Origin: an uncultured Rhodopila sp.
Lineage (GTDB): Bacteria > Pseudomonadota > Alphaproteobacteria > Acetobacterales > Acetobacteraceae
NCBI GenBank assembly: GCA_903932145.1
Contig: CAIZFE010000101.1
Coordinates: 122,917 to 186,916, forward strand
Reading direction: 5' to 3'
Length of the DNA: 64,000 nt
Below are positions 55,667 to 64,000 of the stretch, in pieces. Both the position numbers and the translations under genes were made by a program. Each line of letters starts with the position of its first letter. Within the stretch, counting starts at the first letter, position 1. The notes beneath the pieces are model-generated. The model was not told the DNA's origin. It did not search any database and was given only the letters and a program-made list of their open reading frames with translations.

Positions 55667-56968
55667 ATGGCAGACAATCCTCGTCGCCTGATACTTCCCT
55701 CCGATCCCGGGCCGCCGGATATGGAACCGTCGCGCTATTCGCGGTCTGGCCCGTTTGGCATTGTCGATATTGGCACCACCAAGGTCGCCTGCCTGATCGG
55801 CCGGGTGGAAAGCGACGGGACGCTGCGGGTTCTGGGCTTCGGCTGGCAGAAAGGCCGGGGACTTAACAGCGGTGACATCACCGACCTTGAGGCTGCTGAA
55901 AAGGCAATCCGAGCCTGCGTCGGCGCGGCGGAGGATATGGCCGACCTGCGACTGCGATCGGTTACGGTCAACCTGACCTGTGGTCAGCCGGAATCGCGAT
56001 TGTTCAATGTGCAGTGGCCGGTCGGTGGGCGGGCCGTCAGCGAAAACGATATTCGTGGCGTACTGAACGAGGGCCGCGGCCGGTCGGAGGTCGATGGCCG
56101 CGAACCGATCCATGTTCTGCCACTGAACTTCGCCGTCGATGCGACCGACCATGTCATCGATCCGCGCGGTCTGTTCTGCTCGCTTCTGAATGCCCGCCTG
56201 CATGTGATCGATGCAGCCGCGACGTCGTTGCGGACCATGGAGTCCTGCATCGCCCGTTGCGACCTGGAAATCGAGGATCTGGTCTCGGCGCCGCTGGCAT
56301 CCGGATTGTCCAGTCTGGTGCGGGAAGAACGCGAACTCGGTGCGACGATCATCGACATGGGCGGCGGCACCACCAGCATGGCGGTCTATGCCGACAACCA
56401 GATCATGCACACCGCGTATCTGCCGATCGGAGGACTGCACGTCACCAAGGACCTCGCCATCGGTCTGTCCACGACCCTTATTCACGCAGAACGACTGAAG
56501 ACACTTTACGGCAATGTCGAATCCAGTCCGGACGACGACCGCGAAATGTTGCCGGTTCCACTGATTGGGGAAGACGACCACCAGCTCGCGAAAGTTCCGC
56601 GCAGCATGGTGGTCAATATTATTCGCCCGCGCATCGAGGAGACCTTTGAGTACATCAAGGATCGCCTGGATTCTTCGGGCCTGGGACGCACGGCCGGCAA
56701 TCGTGTCGTGCTGACCGGCGGTGCGTGCCAGCTTCCCGGCGTCCGCGAAATGGCGGCGCGCATGCTGAACCGGCAGGTTCGATTGGGCCGTCCGGCGGCT
56801 TTGCGCGGCCTGCCGGAACTGGCGTCGGGTCCCGCCTTTTCGACGGCTGCCGGTCTTTTGTCATGGGCGGCCGGCGACGGACGCGCCTTTCAGGACATCG
56901 ACCTCAGTGGAGAACCGCAAGTCGGCCTGCTTCGACGGCTGGTCAACTTTTTGAAAGAACGTGTCTGA
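55667..56968 (+). CDS. ftsA: Cell division protein FtsA
   Basis: The 433-residue actin-like ATPase tethers FtsZ to the membrane. It has the phosphate loop FGIVDIGTTKVACLIG, the SHS2-like domain, the second phosphate loop ATIIDMGGGTTSMAVY, VLTGGACQLPGVREMAARML, and a C-terminal amphipathic helix, LLRRLVNFLKERV, that binds the membrane. TAGGAGCACGA before the ATG is a good ribosome site. ftsZ starts 75 bases later. Confidence 0.97.
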   Translation: MADNPRRLILPSDPGPPDMEPSRYSRSGPFGIVDIGTTKVACLIGRVESDGTLRVLGFGWQKGRGLNSGDITDLEAAEKAIRACVGAAEDMADLRLRSVTVNLTCGQPESRLFNVQWPVGGRAVSENDIRGVLNEGRGRSEVDGREPIHVLPLNFAVDATDHVIDPRGLFCSLLNARLHVIDAAATSLRTMESCIARCDLEIEDLVSAPLASGLSSLVREERELGATIIDMGGGTTSMAVYADNQIMHTAYLPIGGLHVTKDLAIGLSTTLIHAERLKTLYGNVESSPDDDREMLPVPLIGEDDHQLAKVPRSMVVNIIRPRIEETFEYIKDRLDSSGLGRTAGNRVVLTGGACQLPGVREMAARMLNRQVRLGRPAALRGLPELASGPAFSTAAGLLSWAAGDGRAFQDIDLSGEPQVGLLRRLVNFLKERV

Positions 56969-56970
56969 TC

Positions 56971-57043
56971 TTGACGCGAATCGAGCGAATCGGCGTAACA
57001 TCGTAATTAGCACTAGTCCCGTGAATTCGGGGGAGAAAACAAA
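56971..57043 (+). promoter_or_regulatory. ftsZ leader with two GANTC sites
   Basis: The only sizeable gap in the late dcw cluster. GAATC occurs at 56978-56982 and 56987-56991, nine bases apart. TTGACG (56971-56976) and TAACAT (56996-57001) could be promoter elements but are 19 bases apart. In Caulobacter, GANTC methylation by CcrM affects ftsZ transcription, so the pair is suggestive. GGGGGAG at 57028-57034 is the ftsZ ribosome site. Confidence 0.45.
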
Positions 57044-58582
57044 ATGACGCTGAACCTGACGATCCCACAAACCCACCACACCGATTTTTCACCCCGAATT
57101 ACTGTTATAGGTGTTGGCGGCGGCGGCACCAACGCAGTCGATAACATGATCGCTTTAAATCTGCAGGGGGTGGAGTTCGTGGTCGCGAACACCGACGCGC
57201 AGCAGTTGATGCACAGTAAAGCGGATCGGCGCATCCAGCTTGGGCCACATATCACCCAGGGCCTGGGTGCCGGCGCGAAGCCGGAGATCGGCAAGGCGGC
57301 CGCCGAAGAGGCGGCGGACGAGCTGTACCGGCATCTGGATGGCGCCCACATGGTGTTCATCACCGCCTGCATGGGCGGCGGCACCGGCACCGGCGCCGCC
57401 CCGGTCATCGCGCGTATGGCGCGTGAGCGTAACATCCTGACCGTGGGCGTCGTGACAAAGCCGTTTGGTTTCGAAGGTGTCCGCCGTGCTCGCACCGCCG
57501 AACAGGGCATTGAGGAACTGCAACAATACGTCGATACACTGATCGTCATCCCGAACCAGAACCTGTTCCGAATGGCAAATGAACGCACGACGTGGCGTGA
57601 TGCGTTCAAGATGGCCGACCAGGTCCTGTATATGGGCGTGCGTGGCGTCACCGACCTGATGATGGGCCACGGGCTGGTCAACCTCGATTTCGCTGACATC
57701 CGCACCGTTATGGCGGAGATGGGCAAGGCCATGATGGGCACCGGTGAGGCTGATGGCGACAATCGCGCCATCCGCGCCGCCGAGGCCGCGATCAACAACC
57801 CATTGCTCGAAGACACCAGCATGTCCGGCGCCCGCGGTCTGCTGATCAACATCACCGGCGGCGAGGATATGACTCTGTTCGAGGTCGATCAGGCCGCGAA
57901 CCGGATCCGTGAGGAAGTTGACGAAGAGGCCAACGTGATCTTCGGCTCCGCCGTGGATGAAGCGTTGACCGGCCGCATCCGTGTATCGGTTGTCGCCACG
58001 GGCATCGATTCCCAGAAATTCGCCGAACAATCGCGTCCGAAGCTGGTCGCGGTTGGAGGTGGCGGCGGTGCGGTGCCCGCGCCGCAGCCGATCGTGGTTC
58101 GCAACACTGCCCAGGCAGCGGCACCGATGGCAGTGGCGGCAACGGCGGCATCCGCCCTGCGGCAGGTTTCACCGTCGGCCGATCCGTTGGCTGCCCGTGC
58201 CACCGCCATGGAGGTTCTGGCGCAGCCGCGGGTCGCGCCGCAGCCCGCGCCGCATGTGCTTCCGGCCGCGCAATTGGCAGCGAAGGCGAACCTGTTCGCC
58301 GAGGCTCAGCGTCCGCCCGCGATGCCCGCTCAGGCTTTGGTTCAGCCAATGCAGGATACCGGGCGTCCGAGTTTGTTTAACTCGGTGACCGGTGCGTTTC
58401 GCCGCCGGCCGGCTCCGCAGCCCGCGCCGGTGATGATGCCGCCGCAGGCGGTGCGCCGGGAACCCTCGATGGAGGATTATCAGGCGGCAGTTGCTCCGCA
58501 AGCTCAGGTTACGGTCCAGCAAACTTCGGCTGAGCAGACCGGCATTGAGATCCCGGCCTTCCTCCGCAGACAGCATTCCTGA
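57044..58582 (+). CDS. ftsZ: Cell division protein FtsZ
   Basis: The 512-residue tubulin homologue polymerises into the Z ring. Motifs: [18 protein letters not shown], the tubulin signature [12 protein letters not shown] (Gly-rich loop at 111-117), and [21 protein letters not shown] with the T7-loop region [12 protein letters not shown] long Pro/Ala-rich linker (about 335-495) follows, longer than in E. coli but usual in alphaproteobacteria, then the conserved C-terminal peptide [10 protein letters not shown] that binds FtsA. It closes the cluster. Confidence 0.98.
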   Translation: MTLNLTIPQTHHTDFSPRITVIGVGGGGTNAVDNMIALNLQGVEFVVANTDAQQLMHSKADRRIQLGPHITQGLGAGAKPEIGKAAAEEAADELYRHLDGAHMVFITACMGGGTGTGAAPVIARMARERNILTVGVVTKPFGFEGVRRARTAEQGIEELQQYVDTLIVIPNQNLFRMANERTTWRDAFKMADQVLYMGVRGVTDLMMGHGLVNLDFADIRTVMAEMGKAMMGTGEADGDNRAIRAAEAAINNPLLEDTSMSGARGLLINITGGEDMTLFEVDQAANRIREEVDEEANVIFGSAVDEALTGRIRVSVVATGIDSQKFAEQSRPKLVAVGGGGGAVPAPQPIVVRNTAQAAAPMAVAATAASALRQVSPSADPLAARATAMEVLAQPRVAPQPAPHVLPAAQLAAKANLFAEAQRPPAMPAQALVQPMQDTGRPSLFNSVTGAFRRRPAPQPAPVMMPPQAVRREPSMEDYQAAVAPQAQVTVQQTSAEQTGIEIPAFLRRQHS

Positions 58583-58640
58583 TCGTACTGGCGACGAGAT
58601 GGTACCGGTGGCGCCGTCTCGTTGACGGTTGCCATTTCAC

Positions 58641-58723
58641 ATCGGTCTTGGCCCGGCCTGTCCGGGCCAGCCGTGACTCGACGGTGCCGCGACAGTTGGC
58701 CCGGACAGGCCGGGCCATGACGA
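58641..58723 (+). repeat. Dispersed palindromic element, copy after ftsZ
   Basis: Arms TTGGCCCGGCCTGTCCGGGCC and GGCCCGGACAGGCCGGGCC form a near-perfect long hairpin, with a linker (GACTCGACGGTGCCGCGACAG) closely matching that at 13905. It lies between ftsZ and convergent mnmA and may act as a terminator for both. A looser pair, ACGAGA/TCTCGT, lies just before it. Confidence 0.75.
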
Positions 58724-58757
58724 TGAGGGCGAGAGTCCAACTCAACGGCGGCTGATA

Positions 58758-59828
58758 TTATACCACGGAGCGGTTGATGATGCCGCCACCGAGGATGCGT
58801 TCCTCCAGGTAGAACACGCAGGCCTGCCCGGGGGCCGGCAACGCCGGTTCGTCCAAAACCACCGTGGTGAGACCGGAATCGATTCGGACGATGGCCGCCC
58901 GCGGTTCCTCACGCGCACGCAGTTTGACCGCGCAGCGAAGGTCCTGCGCGGGAGCCGGGATCAGCCAATTGACGTCCCGTAGGGTCATCATGCGAGTGCC
59001 GGTCCCACGCGGCCCGACGACCACACGCCGCCTTCCGGGTTCGGTGGAGATAACGACCTGACGCTGACCATCCAGCATCGCAGCATCGCCGAGACGCTTG
59101 CCTTGTCCAACCGTATAACGGGCAATGCCGTCATGGCTGCCGACCACGCGTCCGTCGGCGGTAACGATCTGTCCGGCCTCCAGTGCGTCCGGCCGGATTT
59201 TGCCGATGATGTCGGCATAGCTGCCGGCCGGTACGAAACAAATGTCCTGGCTGTCCGGCTTCTCCGCCACTCCGAGGCCCAGTCGCTGCGCGACATCGCG
59301 CACGGCGCGCTTGTCTTCCATGCCGCCCAGGGGGAACAGGCACATGTCGAGTTGCTGCCGGGTTGTGGCGAACAGGAACCAGCTCTGATCCCGGGCGGGA
59401 TCGACCGCGCGATGCAGCTCCGCACCGTCTGGTCCGTCGAGGCGGCGGACATAGTGACCGGTCGCCAGCCGTTCAGCACCGAGGTCGCGGGCCAGCACCG
59501 ACAGATCGGCGAACTTCACGGTCTGGTTGCAGGTGATGCACGGCACCGGGGTTTCGCCGTTGGCATAGCTGTCAGCGAACCCGGCGATCACCGCTTTGGC
59601 GAACCGCTCCTCGGCATCAATGACGTAATGGGAGATGCCCAGGCGATCGGCGACGCGGCGGGCATCGTGGATATCCTGCCCGGCGCAGCACGCGCCTTTG
59701 CGGCCGGTCGCCGCGCCGTGATCGTACAGTTGCAGCGTGACGCCGATCACCTCGTGGCCCTGCTCATGCAAAAGCCCCGCCACCGCACTGCTGTCCACGC
59801 CGCCGGACATGGCGACCACGATACGCAT
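58758..59828 (-). CDS. mnmA: tRNA 2-thiouridylase MnmA
   Basis: MnmA thiolates U34 of tRNA(Lys, Glu, Gln) with sulfur from IscS. The 356-residue protein has the PP-loop AMSGGVDSSAVAGLLHEQG (8-14), the catalytic Cys in PVPCITCNQTVKF, and the second Cys in DSQDICFVP. The C-terminal beta-barrel includes GQGKRLGDA and ACVFYLEERILGGG. It is last in a unit with ferredoxin and two cysteine desulfurases, and lies 32 bases past the ferredoxin stop, a context that matches its need for sulfur. Confidence 0.97.
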   Translation of the reverse strand: MRIVVAMSGGVDSSAVAGLLHEQGHEVIGVTLQLYDHGAATGRKGACCAGQDIHDARRVADRLGISHYVIDAEERFAKAVIAGFADSYANGETPVPCITCNQTVKFADLSVLARDLGAERLATGHYVRRLDGPDGAELHRAVDPARDQSWFLFATTRQQLDMCLFPLGGMEDKRAVRDVAQRLGLGVAEKPDSQDICFVPAGSYADIIGKIRPDALEAGQIVTADGRVVGSHDGIARYTVGQGKRLGDAAMLDGQRQVVISTEPGRRRVVVGPRGTGTRMMTLRDVNWLIPAPAQDLRCAVKLRAREEPRAAIVRIDSGLTTVVLDEPALPAPGQACVFYLEERILGGGIINRSVV

Positions 59829-59860
59829 GTTCTACTCTCCTGCGCCCCGGTCGGGCGCGG

Positions 59861-60190
59861 TCAGCCTTGGACGTTGCGGGTCGCGGCCGGCAGCTTAACG
59901 ACCAGCCCGTCCAAATCCGTGTTCATGACGATCTGGCAACCCAAACGCGAGGTCTGCGTCAGACCGAACGCCAGATCCAGCATGTCCTCCTCATCCTCGG
60001 TCGCGCCCTCAAGCTTCTTGAACCAGGCCGCATCGACGATGACGTGACAGGTCGAGCAGGCCAAAGACCCCTCGCAGGCACCTTCAATATCGACGTCATG
60101 TTTATGGGCGATCTCCAGGACCGACAACCCGACGGGCGCGTCAACCTCGCGACGGGTACCGTCGCGCTCGATAAAAGTCATTTTGGGCAT
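59861..60190 (-). CDS. ISC-type [2Fe-2S] ferredoxin
   Basis: The 109-residue protein has the adrenodoxin/Fdx cluster ligands: Cys39, Cys45, Cys48 and Cys85 in [12 protein letters not shown] and RLGCQIV. It starts [19 protein letters not shown] and has the acidic [11 protein letters not shown] helix that docks partner proteins. Ferredoxins of this type give electrons for Fe-S cluster assembly. It lies between iscS and mnmA. iscU, iscA, hscA and hscB are absent from the window. Confidence 0.95.
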   Translation of the reverse strand: MPKMTFIERDGTRREVDAPVGLSVLEIAHKHDVDIEGACEGSLACSTCHVIVDAAWFKKLEGATEDEEDMLDLAFGLTQTSRLGCQIVMNTDLDGLVVKLPAATRNVQG

Positions 60191-60209
60191 TCGGATCAGG
60201 CCTTAATTG

Positions 60210-61415
60210 TCAGGTATCGCGTGCGGAATTTTCGAAATCAGCGGCTTCACAGGCGGCATTGGCCGCTGCCAGCGCCGCGGCGGCGTAGTCGATATCGGCG
60301 GCGGAGGTAAAGCGTCCAATCCCAATACGCAAGGTCCGCGCGGCCTGCCGGTCGGAAAGTCCGAGGGCCCGCAGGACATAAGACGGTTCCATCTCGGCTG
60401 ACGAACAGGCTGAGCCGGTGGAGACGCAGAGGTCCGGCACTGCCCGCATCAGGTCAAACGCCGTCGCCCGCGGGAACGTCACGTTCAGATTGCCGGCGAT
60501 GCGGGCCTGATCGCTGCCGTTGAGATGAATGCCGGGAATGTCCCGCTGTAGCCGGTCCCACAAACCGCCGCGCAGCACCGCGATCCGTTCGGCGTCGGCC
60601 GTCAGGTCGGCGCTCGCGAGACGGCAGGCCTCTCCGAAACCGACGATCAGCGGCGCGGGCAAGGTACCGGATCGAAGCCCCCTTTCCTGCCCGCCGCCGG
60701 AAAACAGCGGTGTCAGCCGGACGCGTGGGCGGCGGCGGACGAATAGCGCCCCGACGCCTTTCGGGCCATAGAGTTTATGGCCGCTGACGGACGCCAGATC
60801 GACCTTCCAGGCCGTCAGGTCGATCCCGATCTTGCCCACCGCCTGCGCCAGATCGGTGTGGAACAGGGCACCTGCCGCCTTCGCGATGGCGGCCAGACCG
60901 GCGATGTCCTGGATAACCCCTGTCTCGTTGTTCACCGCCATCACGCTGACCAACAGGGTCGGTATCGCCAGCGCCTCCCGCAGTGTCTCGGGATCGAGCA
61001 GCCCATCGGGGCGAACGGACAAAACTACCGGCTCGAACCCCTCCGCCGTCAAATCGGCCACGGATTCGAGTACACACTTATGTTCTGTCGCCACGGTGAG
61101 GATGCGGCGGCGCGGATCGCCCATGCTGGCGGCGAACCGAGCGGCGCCCTTGATGGCGATGTTGTTGGCCTCGGTCGCGCCGGAGGTAAAAATCACCTCG
61201 CGCGCGTCGGCCCCGATGGTGGCGGCGACCTGCGCGCGGGCATTCTCAACGGCGGCCTCAGCCCGCTGACCCATGATGTGTTCCGCGCTGTGCGGGTTAC
61301 CGTACTCCTCGGAGAAATACGGCAGCATCACCTGCACGACACGCGGATCGCAGCGCGTGGTGGCCTGGTTATCGAGGTAAACCGGCTGGTTCGGGCGGGA
61401 GGGTGCGTCGGTCAT
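60210..61415 (-). CDS. iscS: Cysteine desulfurase IscS
   Basis: The 401-residue PLP enzyme takes sulfur from cysteine for Fe-S clusters and tRNA thiolation. It starts PVYLDNQATTRCDPRVVQVM, has the PLP Lys motif SVSGHKLYGPKGVGALFV, and the active Cys loop CVSTGSACSSAEMEPSYVLRA, long and flexible as in the group I (IscS/NifS) type. It overlaps nothing but is nine bases after the preceding desulfurase gene. It is 19 bases before the ferredoxin gene. Confidence 0.95.
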   Translation of the reverse strand: MTDAPSRPNQPVYLDNQATTRCDPRVVQVMLPYFSEEYGNPHSAEHIMGQRAEAAVENARAQVAATIGADAREVIFTSGATEANNIAIKGAARFAASMGDPRRRILTVATEHKCVLESVADLTAEGFEPVVLSVRPDGLLDPETLREALAIPTLLVSVMAVNNETGVIQDIAGLAAIAKAAGALFHTDLAQAVGKIGIDLTAWKVDLASVSGHKLYGPKGVGALFVRRRPRVRLTPLFSGGGQERGLRSGTLPAPLIVGFGEACRLASADLTADAERIAVLRGGLWDRLQRDIPGIHLNGSDQARIAGNLNVTFPRATAFDLMRAVPDLCVSTGSACSSAEMEPSYVLRALGLSDRQAARTLRIGIGRFTSAADIDYAAAALAAANAACEAADFENSARDT

Positions 61416-61424
61416 GACATAAGA

Positions 61425-62543
61425 CTAGGATCGCGCGTGGCCTTGGACCAGTGTTGGACGCAGCCGGTCAGCCACGCGCCGGTATGCGATCGCGAACGCG
61501 TCAATGTCAGCCTCCATCACGTTCCACGGCAGCGAGACGCGGATCGCCTCGCCGGCGAGCGTTCCCAGCCCCATCGCCTGCAGCACATGGCTGGTCTGGA
61601 CCTTGCCGGAGCTACAGGCGGCACCGGCGCTGACCGCGATCCCCTCCAGATCCAGCGCGATGACCTGGACGCCGGCCGCCACGCCGGGCAGTGCGATACA
61701 GCTTGTGTTGGGCAGGCGGTGTTCAGGATCGCCGCATACCACCGCCCCGCACGCCAGTGCCGCCCGCTCCGCGGCGTCGCGCAGCGTCGCGATCCGTTGC
61801 TGATCGGCAGCCTGGCCGGCCAACACCGCCGCCGCGAAGCCGGCGATTAGCGCGACCGGCGGAGTACCGCCGCGCCGGCCGCGTTCCTGTCCGCCGCCAC
61901 TGACCAGCGGTGCGGTAAACGGAGCGTCCGGCGCCAGCAGCAGCGCGCCAACCCCGGCTGGACCACCGAGCTTGTGGGAGGAAATCGCAAGGCTGTGAGC
62001 ACCCAGCAAGTCAAGCCGAACCGGTATGCGTCCAGCCGCCTGCACTGCATCCACATGCAAAAGCGCGCCGTATCGGCGGCACAGCGCGGCGGCCTGCTCG
62101 ACCGGTTGGACGACGCCGGTTTCGTTGTTCGCCAGCATCAGGCAGACCAGCGAAGGATTACCGTCGCTCAACAGCGTTTCAAGCGCCTCCATGTCGGCAA
62201 TACCGTTCCGGCCCACCGGCACGATCACGGCGCCGGTTGCGGCTGAGCGGACGGCATCATGCTCAATCGCGCTAATAATGAGACGGCGCCCGACGGACAT
62301 GGCATGGATCGCGGTCGCGTCCGCCTCGGTGCCACCGCTGGTGAATACAAGGTCTTGCGACTGCAAGCCGAACCCGTTGGCGATCACATCCCGGGCATCT
62401 TCCATGATGCGGCGAACGGTGCGACCGGGACGATGGACCGAGGACGGGTTACCAACGGCTTCAAACGCCAAGAGGATGGCGTCTCGCGCGGCGGGACACA
62501 GCTTTTGGCTGGCGTTTGCGTCGAAGTAGTGCGTCTCATGCAT
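61425..62543 (-). CDS. Second cysteine desulfurase (NifS/IscS-like)
   Basis: The 372-residue PLP protein is a paralogue of IscS. It has HYFDANASQKLCPAARDAIL, the Lys motif AISSHKLGGPAGVGALLL, GGGQERGRRGGTPPVALIAG, and the Cys loop VSAGAACSSGKVQTSHVLQAMG. The Cys-loop differs from IscS but keeps the active Cys. ATG 62543 follows GGAGG, nine bases upstream. It heads the iscS-fdx-mnmA unit; such tandem pairs in alphaproteobacteria precede suf or isc genes. Its specific partner is unknown. Confidence 0.9.
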   Translation of the reverse strand: MHETHYFDANASQKLCPAARDAILLAFEAVGNPSSVHRPGRTVRRIMEDARDVIANGFGLQSQDLVFTSGGTEADATAIHAMSVGRRLIISAIEHDAVRSAATGAVIVPVGRNGIADMEALETLLSDGNPSLVCLMLANNETGVVQPVEQAAALCRRYGALLHVDAVQAAGRIPVRLDLLGAHSLAISSHKLGGPAGVGALLLAPDAPFTAPLVSGGGQERGRRGGTPPVALIAGFAAAVLAGQAADQQRIATLRDAAERAALACGAVVCGDPEHRLPNTSCIALPGVAAGVQVIALDLEGIAVSAGAACSSGKVQTSHVLQAMGLGTLAGEAIRVSLPWNVMEADIDAFAIAYRRVADRLRPTLVQGHARS

Positions 62544-63174
62544 ACGTTTGAGCCTCCAGCGAAGCGGCACCGACGCCAGATAGCATCGTTGGATGGGCGA
62601 CTCCATCGGCAGTCGGGACGCCACCGCGCGTCAATTCGGTCGCAATTGGAACCCAGTTTCCAACCCCAACACGCAATTTGCGCATGAAAATAAGATTTAA
62701 CGCACGCAAAGGCGGTATTTTTCACATCAAACATCAATCGCACAGGGTCTATCAACGATACCATGTAAAGGCTGACTGTCGCGCGCAATAACATGAACGC
62801 CATGCGACATTTCCATTATGAAAGTGCGCTTCACTTGTCCTATAACACCGTCCTCGCTGGGGGACATGAGCGATCCCAGCGGGCACTGCCACAGGCAGTG
62901 CGACGCCAGAACTAAAGGAAACACGACTCCGAACCGCATGTAACGGCCAGGCCGCCCCTGAACGATTGCCTTCGCAGGCTCAAAAATCGGTTGGTTCGGC
63001 CCTGTGTCACATAATTGAAATCGGACGATCGTGTTTCCAGCTATTGGGGATCCCGTGGACCAGGAGGGGAAATACCCTGGGTCACGACGATTGGTAGGCC
63101 CGACAGGGTGTCCGAAGCCGCGGTGGCTTTGGAACATGCCTGCCGGTGGGACAGGAAACAGGTTTCGTATTGCC
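62544..63174 (+). other. Structured intergenic region, possible non-coding RNA or leader
   Basis: This 631-base gap between divergent genes has no credible coding frame. It holds four strong hairpins in a row: CGCTGGG/CCCAGCG (62855-62881), GCACTGCC/GGCAGTGC (62883-62901), and CCGAACC/GGTTCGG (62929-62999) enclosing GCCT/AGGC (62968-62979). TATAAC at 62841-62846 could be the -10 of a plus-strand transcript starting just before the first hairpin. No known riboswitch, 6S or SRP signature could be assigned with confidence. Confidence 0.45.
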
Positions 63175-63840
63175 ATGCCAGAGGTAATGTTTGCCGGTCC
63201 TGATGGACGACTCGAAGGTCGCTATCATCATTCGAAGGAGTCAGGGGCTCCCGTTGCGCTAATTTTGCATCCGCATCCGCTTCACGGCGGAACCATGAAT
63301 AATCGCATCACCTATTCCATGTACCAGGCTTTTCAAAAGCTTGGCTGCTCGGTGATGCGGTTCAACTTCCGCGGTGTCGGCCGCAGCCAGGGCCGCTATG
63401 ACGGCGGCATTGGCGAAATCGGCGATGCAGCCGCCGCACTGGATTGGATGCAGGCCGTCAATCCCGGACACGGTGGCCTTTGGATTGCCGGTTACTCGTT
63501 CGGAGCCTTCATTGGCATGCAGCTTTTGATGCGCCGGCCGGAGATTTCCGGGTGGGTCAGCATTGCGCCCCCTGCCAATCACTACGACTTCGGGTTCCTG
63601 GCACCATGTCCCTGCGGCGGCCTGATGCTGCACGGCGATGCCGACGAACTGGTGCCGGAGCCCGCGGTGCGGAAGCTGGTGGACAAGTTGAATACGCAGA
63701 AGAATGTCCATGTGGACTACCGTGTTATCCCCGGGGCGGATCACGTCTTCGCCAGCCATGCGGAAACCGTGGCCGATGCGGTTGATGATTTCTGCGGCAA
63801 GGCGATCGCCCGCAAGCAGATGGCCCTCGCGGCCGACTAA
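63175..63840 (+). CDS. Alpha/beta hydrolase (COG2945 type)
   Basis: The 221-residue protein has the fold and motifs of a small alpha/beta hydrolase: LILHPHPLHGGTMNNRITYS, FNFRGVGRSQG, the nucleophile elbow GYSFGAF, and LHGDADELVPEPAVRKLVD with the Asp, then GADHVF with the His. The triad is complete. ATG 63175 fits the family start (MPEVMFAGPDGRLEG). The nearest ribosome-like site, AGGAAACAGG, is somewhat far. It precedes a repeat and another gene. The physiological substrate is unknown. Confidence 0.88.
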   Translation: MPEVMFAGPDGRLEGRYHHSKESGAPVALILHPHPLHGGTMNNRITYSMYQAFQKLGCSVMRFNFRGVGRSQGRYDGGIGEIGDAAAALDWMQAVNPGHGGLWIAGYSFGAFIGMQLLMRRPEISGWVSIAPPANHYDFGFLAPCPCGGLMLHGDADELVPEPAVRKLVDKLNTQKNVHVDYRVIPGADHVFASHAETVADAVDDFCGKAIARKQMALAAD

Positions 63841-63850
63841 GTAAGCTTCC

Positions 63851-63933
63851 CGTCATGGCCCGGCTCGTCCGGGCCACCTGTAGCGGCACCAGTGCCGTGA
63901 CGGTTGGCCGGGAAACGTCGAACCATGACGGTG
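63851..63933 (+). repeat. Dispersed palindromic element, copy after the hydrolase gene
   Basis: GTCATGGCCCGGCTCGTCCGGGCCACC (split by family core at 63852) faces a degenerate partner arm TTGGCCGGGAAACGTCGAACCATGACGG. The linker AGCGGCACCAGTGCCGTGACG is a diverged form of that in the other copies, so this copy looks older. It lies between the hydrolase gene and the gene starting at 63973. Confidence 0.6.
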
Positions 63934-63972
63934 GGCATGTTCCCACACAAACACACGACCTAGGAGACCACC

Positions 63973-64000
63973 ATGACCGTACACGCGACCTTCGACGGGC
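63973..64000 (+). CDS. Start of a gene cut by the window edge
   Basis: ATG at 63973 follows TAGGAGA (63961-63967) with six bases of spacing, a good ribosome site. Only MTVHATFDG is visible, too little to identify the product. It is the gene after the alpha/beta hydrolase and on the same strand, but the repeat between them suggests a separate transcript. Confidence 0.5.

Noticed and set aside
62880..63000. 6S RNA or a known riboswitch
   Set aside because: A short resemblance to the 6S segment GGCCAG...CCCCTGA was seen, but length and the long central bubble do not fit; left as an unassigned structured region.

Overview
This 64 kb GC-rich window comes from a flagellated alphaproteobacterium, most likely of the Rhodospirillales/Acetobacteraceae type. 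The signs are a TrcR (DUF1013) cell-cycle regulator, a DksA with a single remaining zinc-finger cysteine, a hopanoid-associated HpnN exporter, alphaproteobacterial flagellar companions (DUF6468, MotE-like, CheZ-like), candidate CtrA and CcrM (GANTC) sites, an ISC-type ferredoxin and a compact mra/dcw cluster. The taxonomic call is an inference from gene content; no rRNA is present. No IS element, prophage, CRISPR array or tRNA gene was seen.

Layout. 1-5 kb: end of a purK-purE-DUF465 operon, a divergent second DUF465 gene, trcR, a DUF1192 gene, a small heat-shock gene with a sigma-32-like promoter and a ROSE-like RNA thermometer, dksA, rpmE and a PEP-CTERM surface protein. 5-8.5 kb: hpnN and two small exported proteins. 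8.5-22 kb: an accessory metabolic region. It holds a ureohydrolase divergent from a tight esterase / phosphotriesterase-like hydrolase / GMC oxidoreductase operon, a KGG / glycine-rich / YciF-like stress cassette, an MFS transporter overlapping a YceI protein, a flavin reductase with an ACMSD-like amidohydrolase, an orphan branched-chain amino-acid-type binding protein and a luciferase-like monooxygenase. 22-32.4 kb: flagellar and chemotaxis genes in two divergent units (flgF-flgG-flgA-flgH; fliL-fliM-DUF6468-motE-cheY-cheZ and a 1015-residue exported protein of unknown function). 32.6-39.1 kb: speD, speE, cpoB, tilS, ftsH and the RNase P RNA. 39.3-58.6 kb: a complete mra/dcw cluster, mraZ-rsmH-ftsL-ftsI-murE-murF-mraY-murD-ftsW-murG-murC-murB-ddl-ftsQ-ftsA-ftsZ, mostly with 1- or 4-base overlaps. 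58.7-62.5 kb: a sulfur-trafficking operon on the minus strand (cysteine desulfurase, IscS, ferredoxin, MnmA). 62.5-64 kb: a structured non-coding region, an alpha/beta hydrolase and the start of another gene.

How the parts work together. The dcw genes make lipid II and assemble the divisome; mraZ sits behind an array of four 10-bp-spaced MraZ-type repeats, and ftsZ has its own leader with two GANTC sites. The flagellar units both have a TCAA-N7-TTAA (CtrA-like) site in front. IscS feeds sulfur to MnmA for tRNA 2-thiouridine. A family of about 70-bp palindromic elements (core GTCATGGCCCGGCTTGTCCG) lies in intergenic regions across the window.

Most promising for follow-up: the uncharacterised esterase/lactonase/oxidoreductase operon and its neighbouring two-component-monooxygenase-like genes, the 1015-residue protein at the end of the chemotaxis operon, the ROSE/sigma-32 control of hsp20, the probable AUC start of tilS, the long Pro/Ala tail of FtsL, and the hairpin-rich region at 62.85-63.0 kb.
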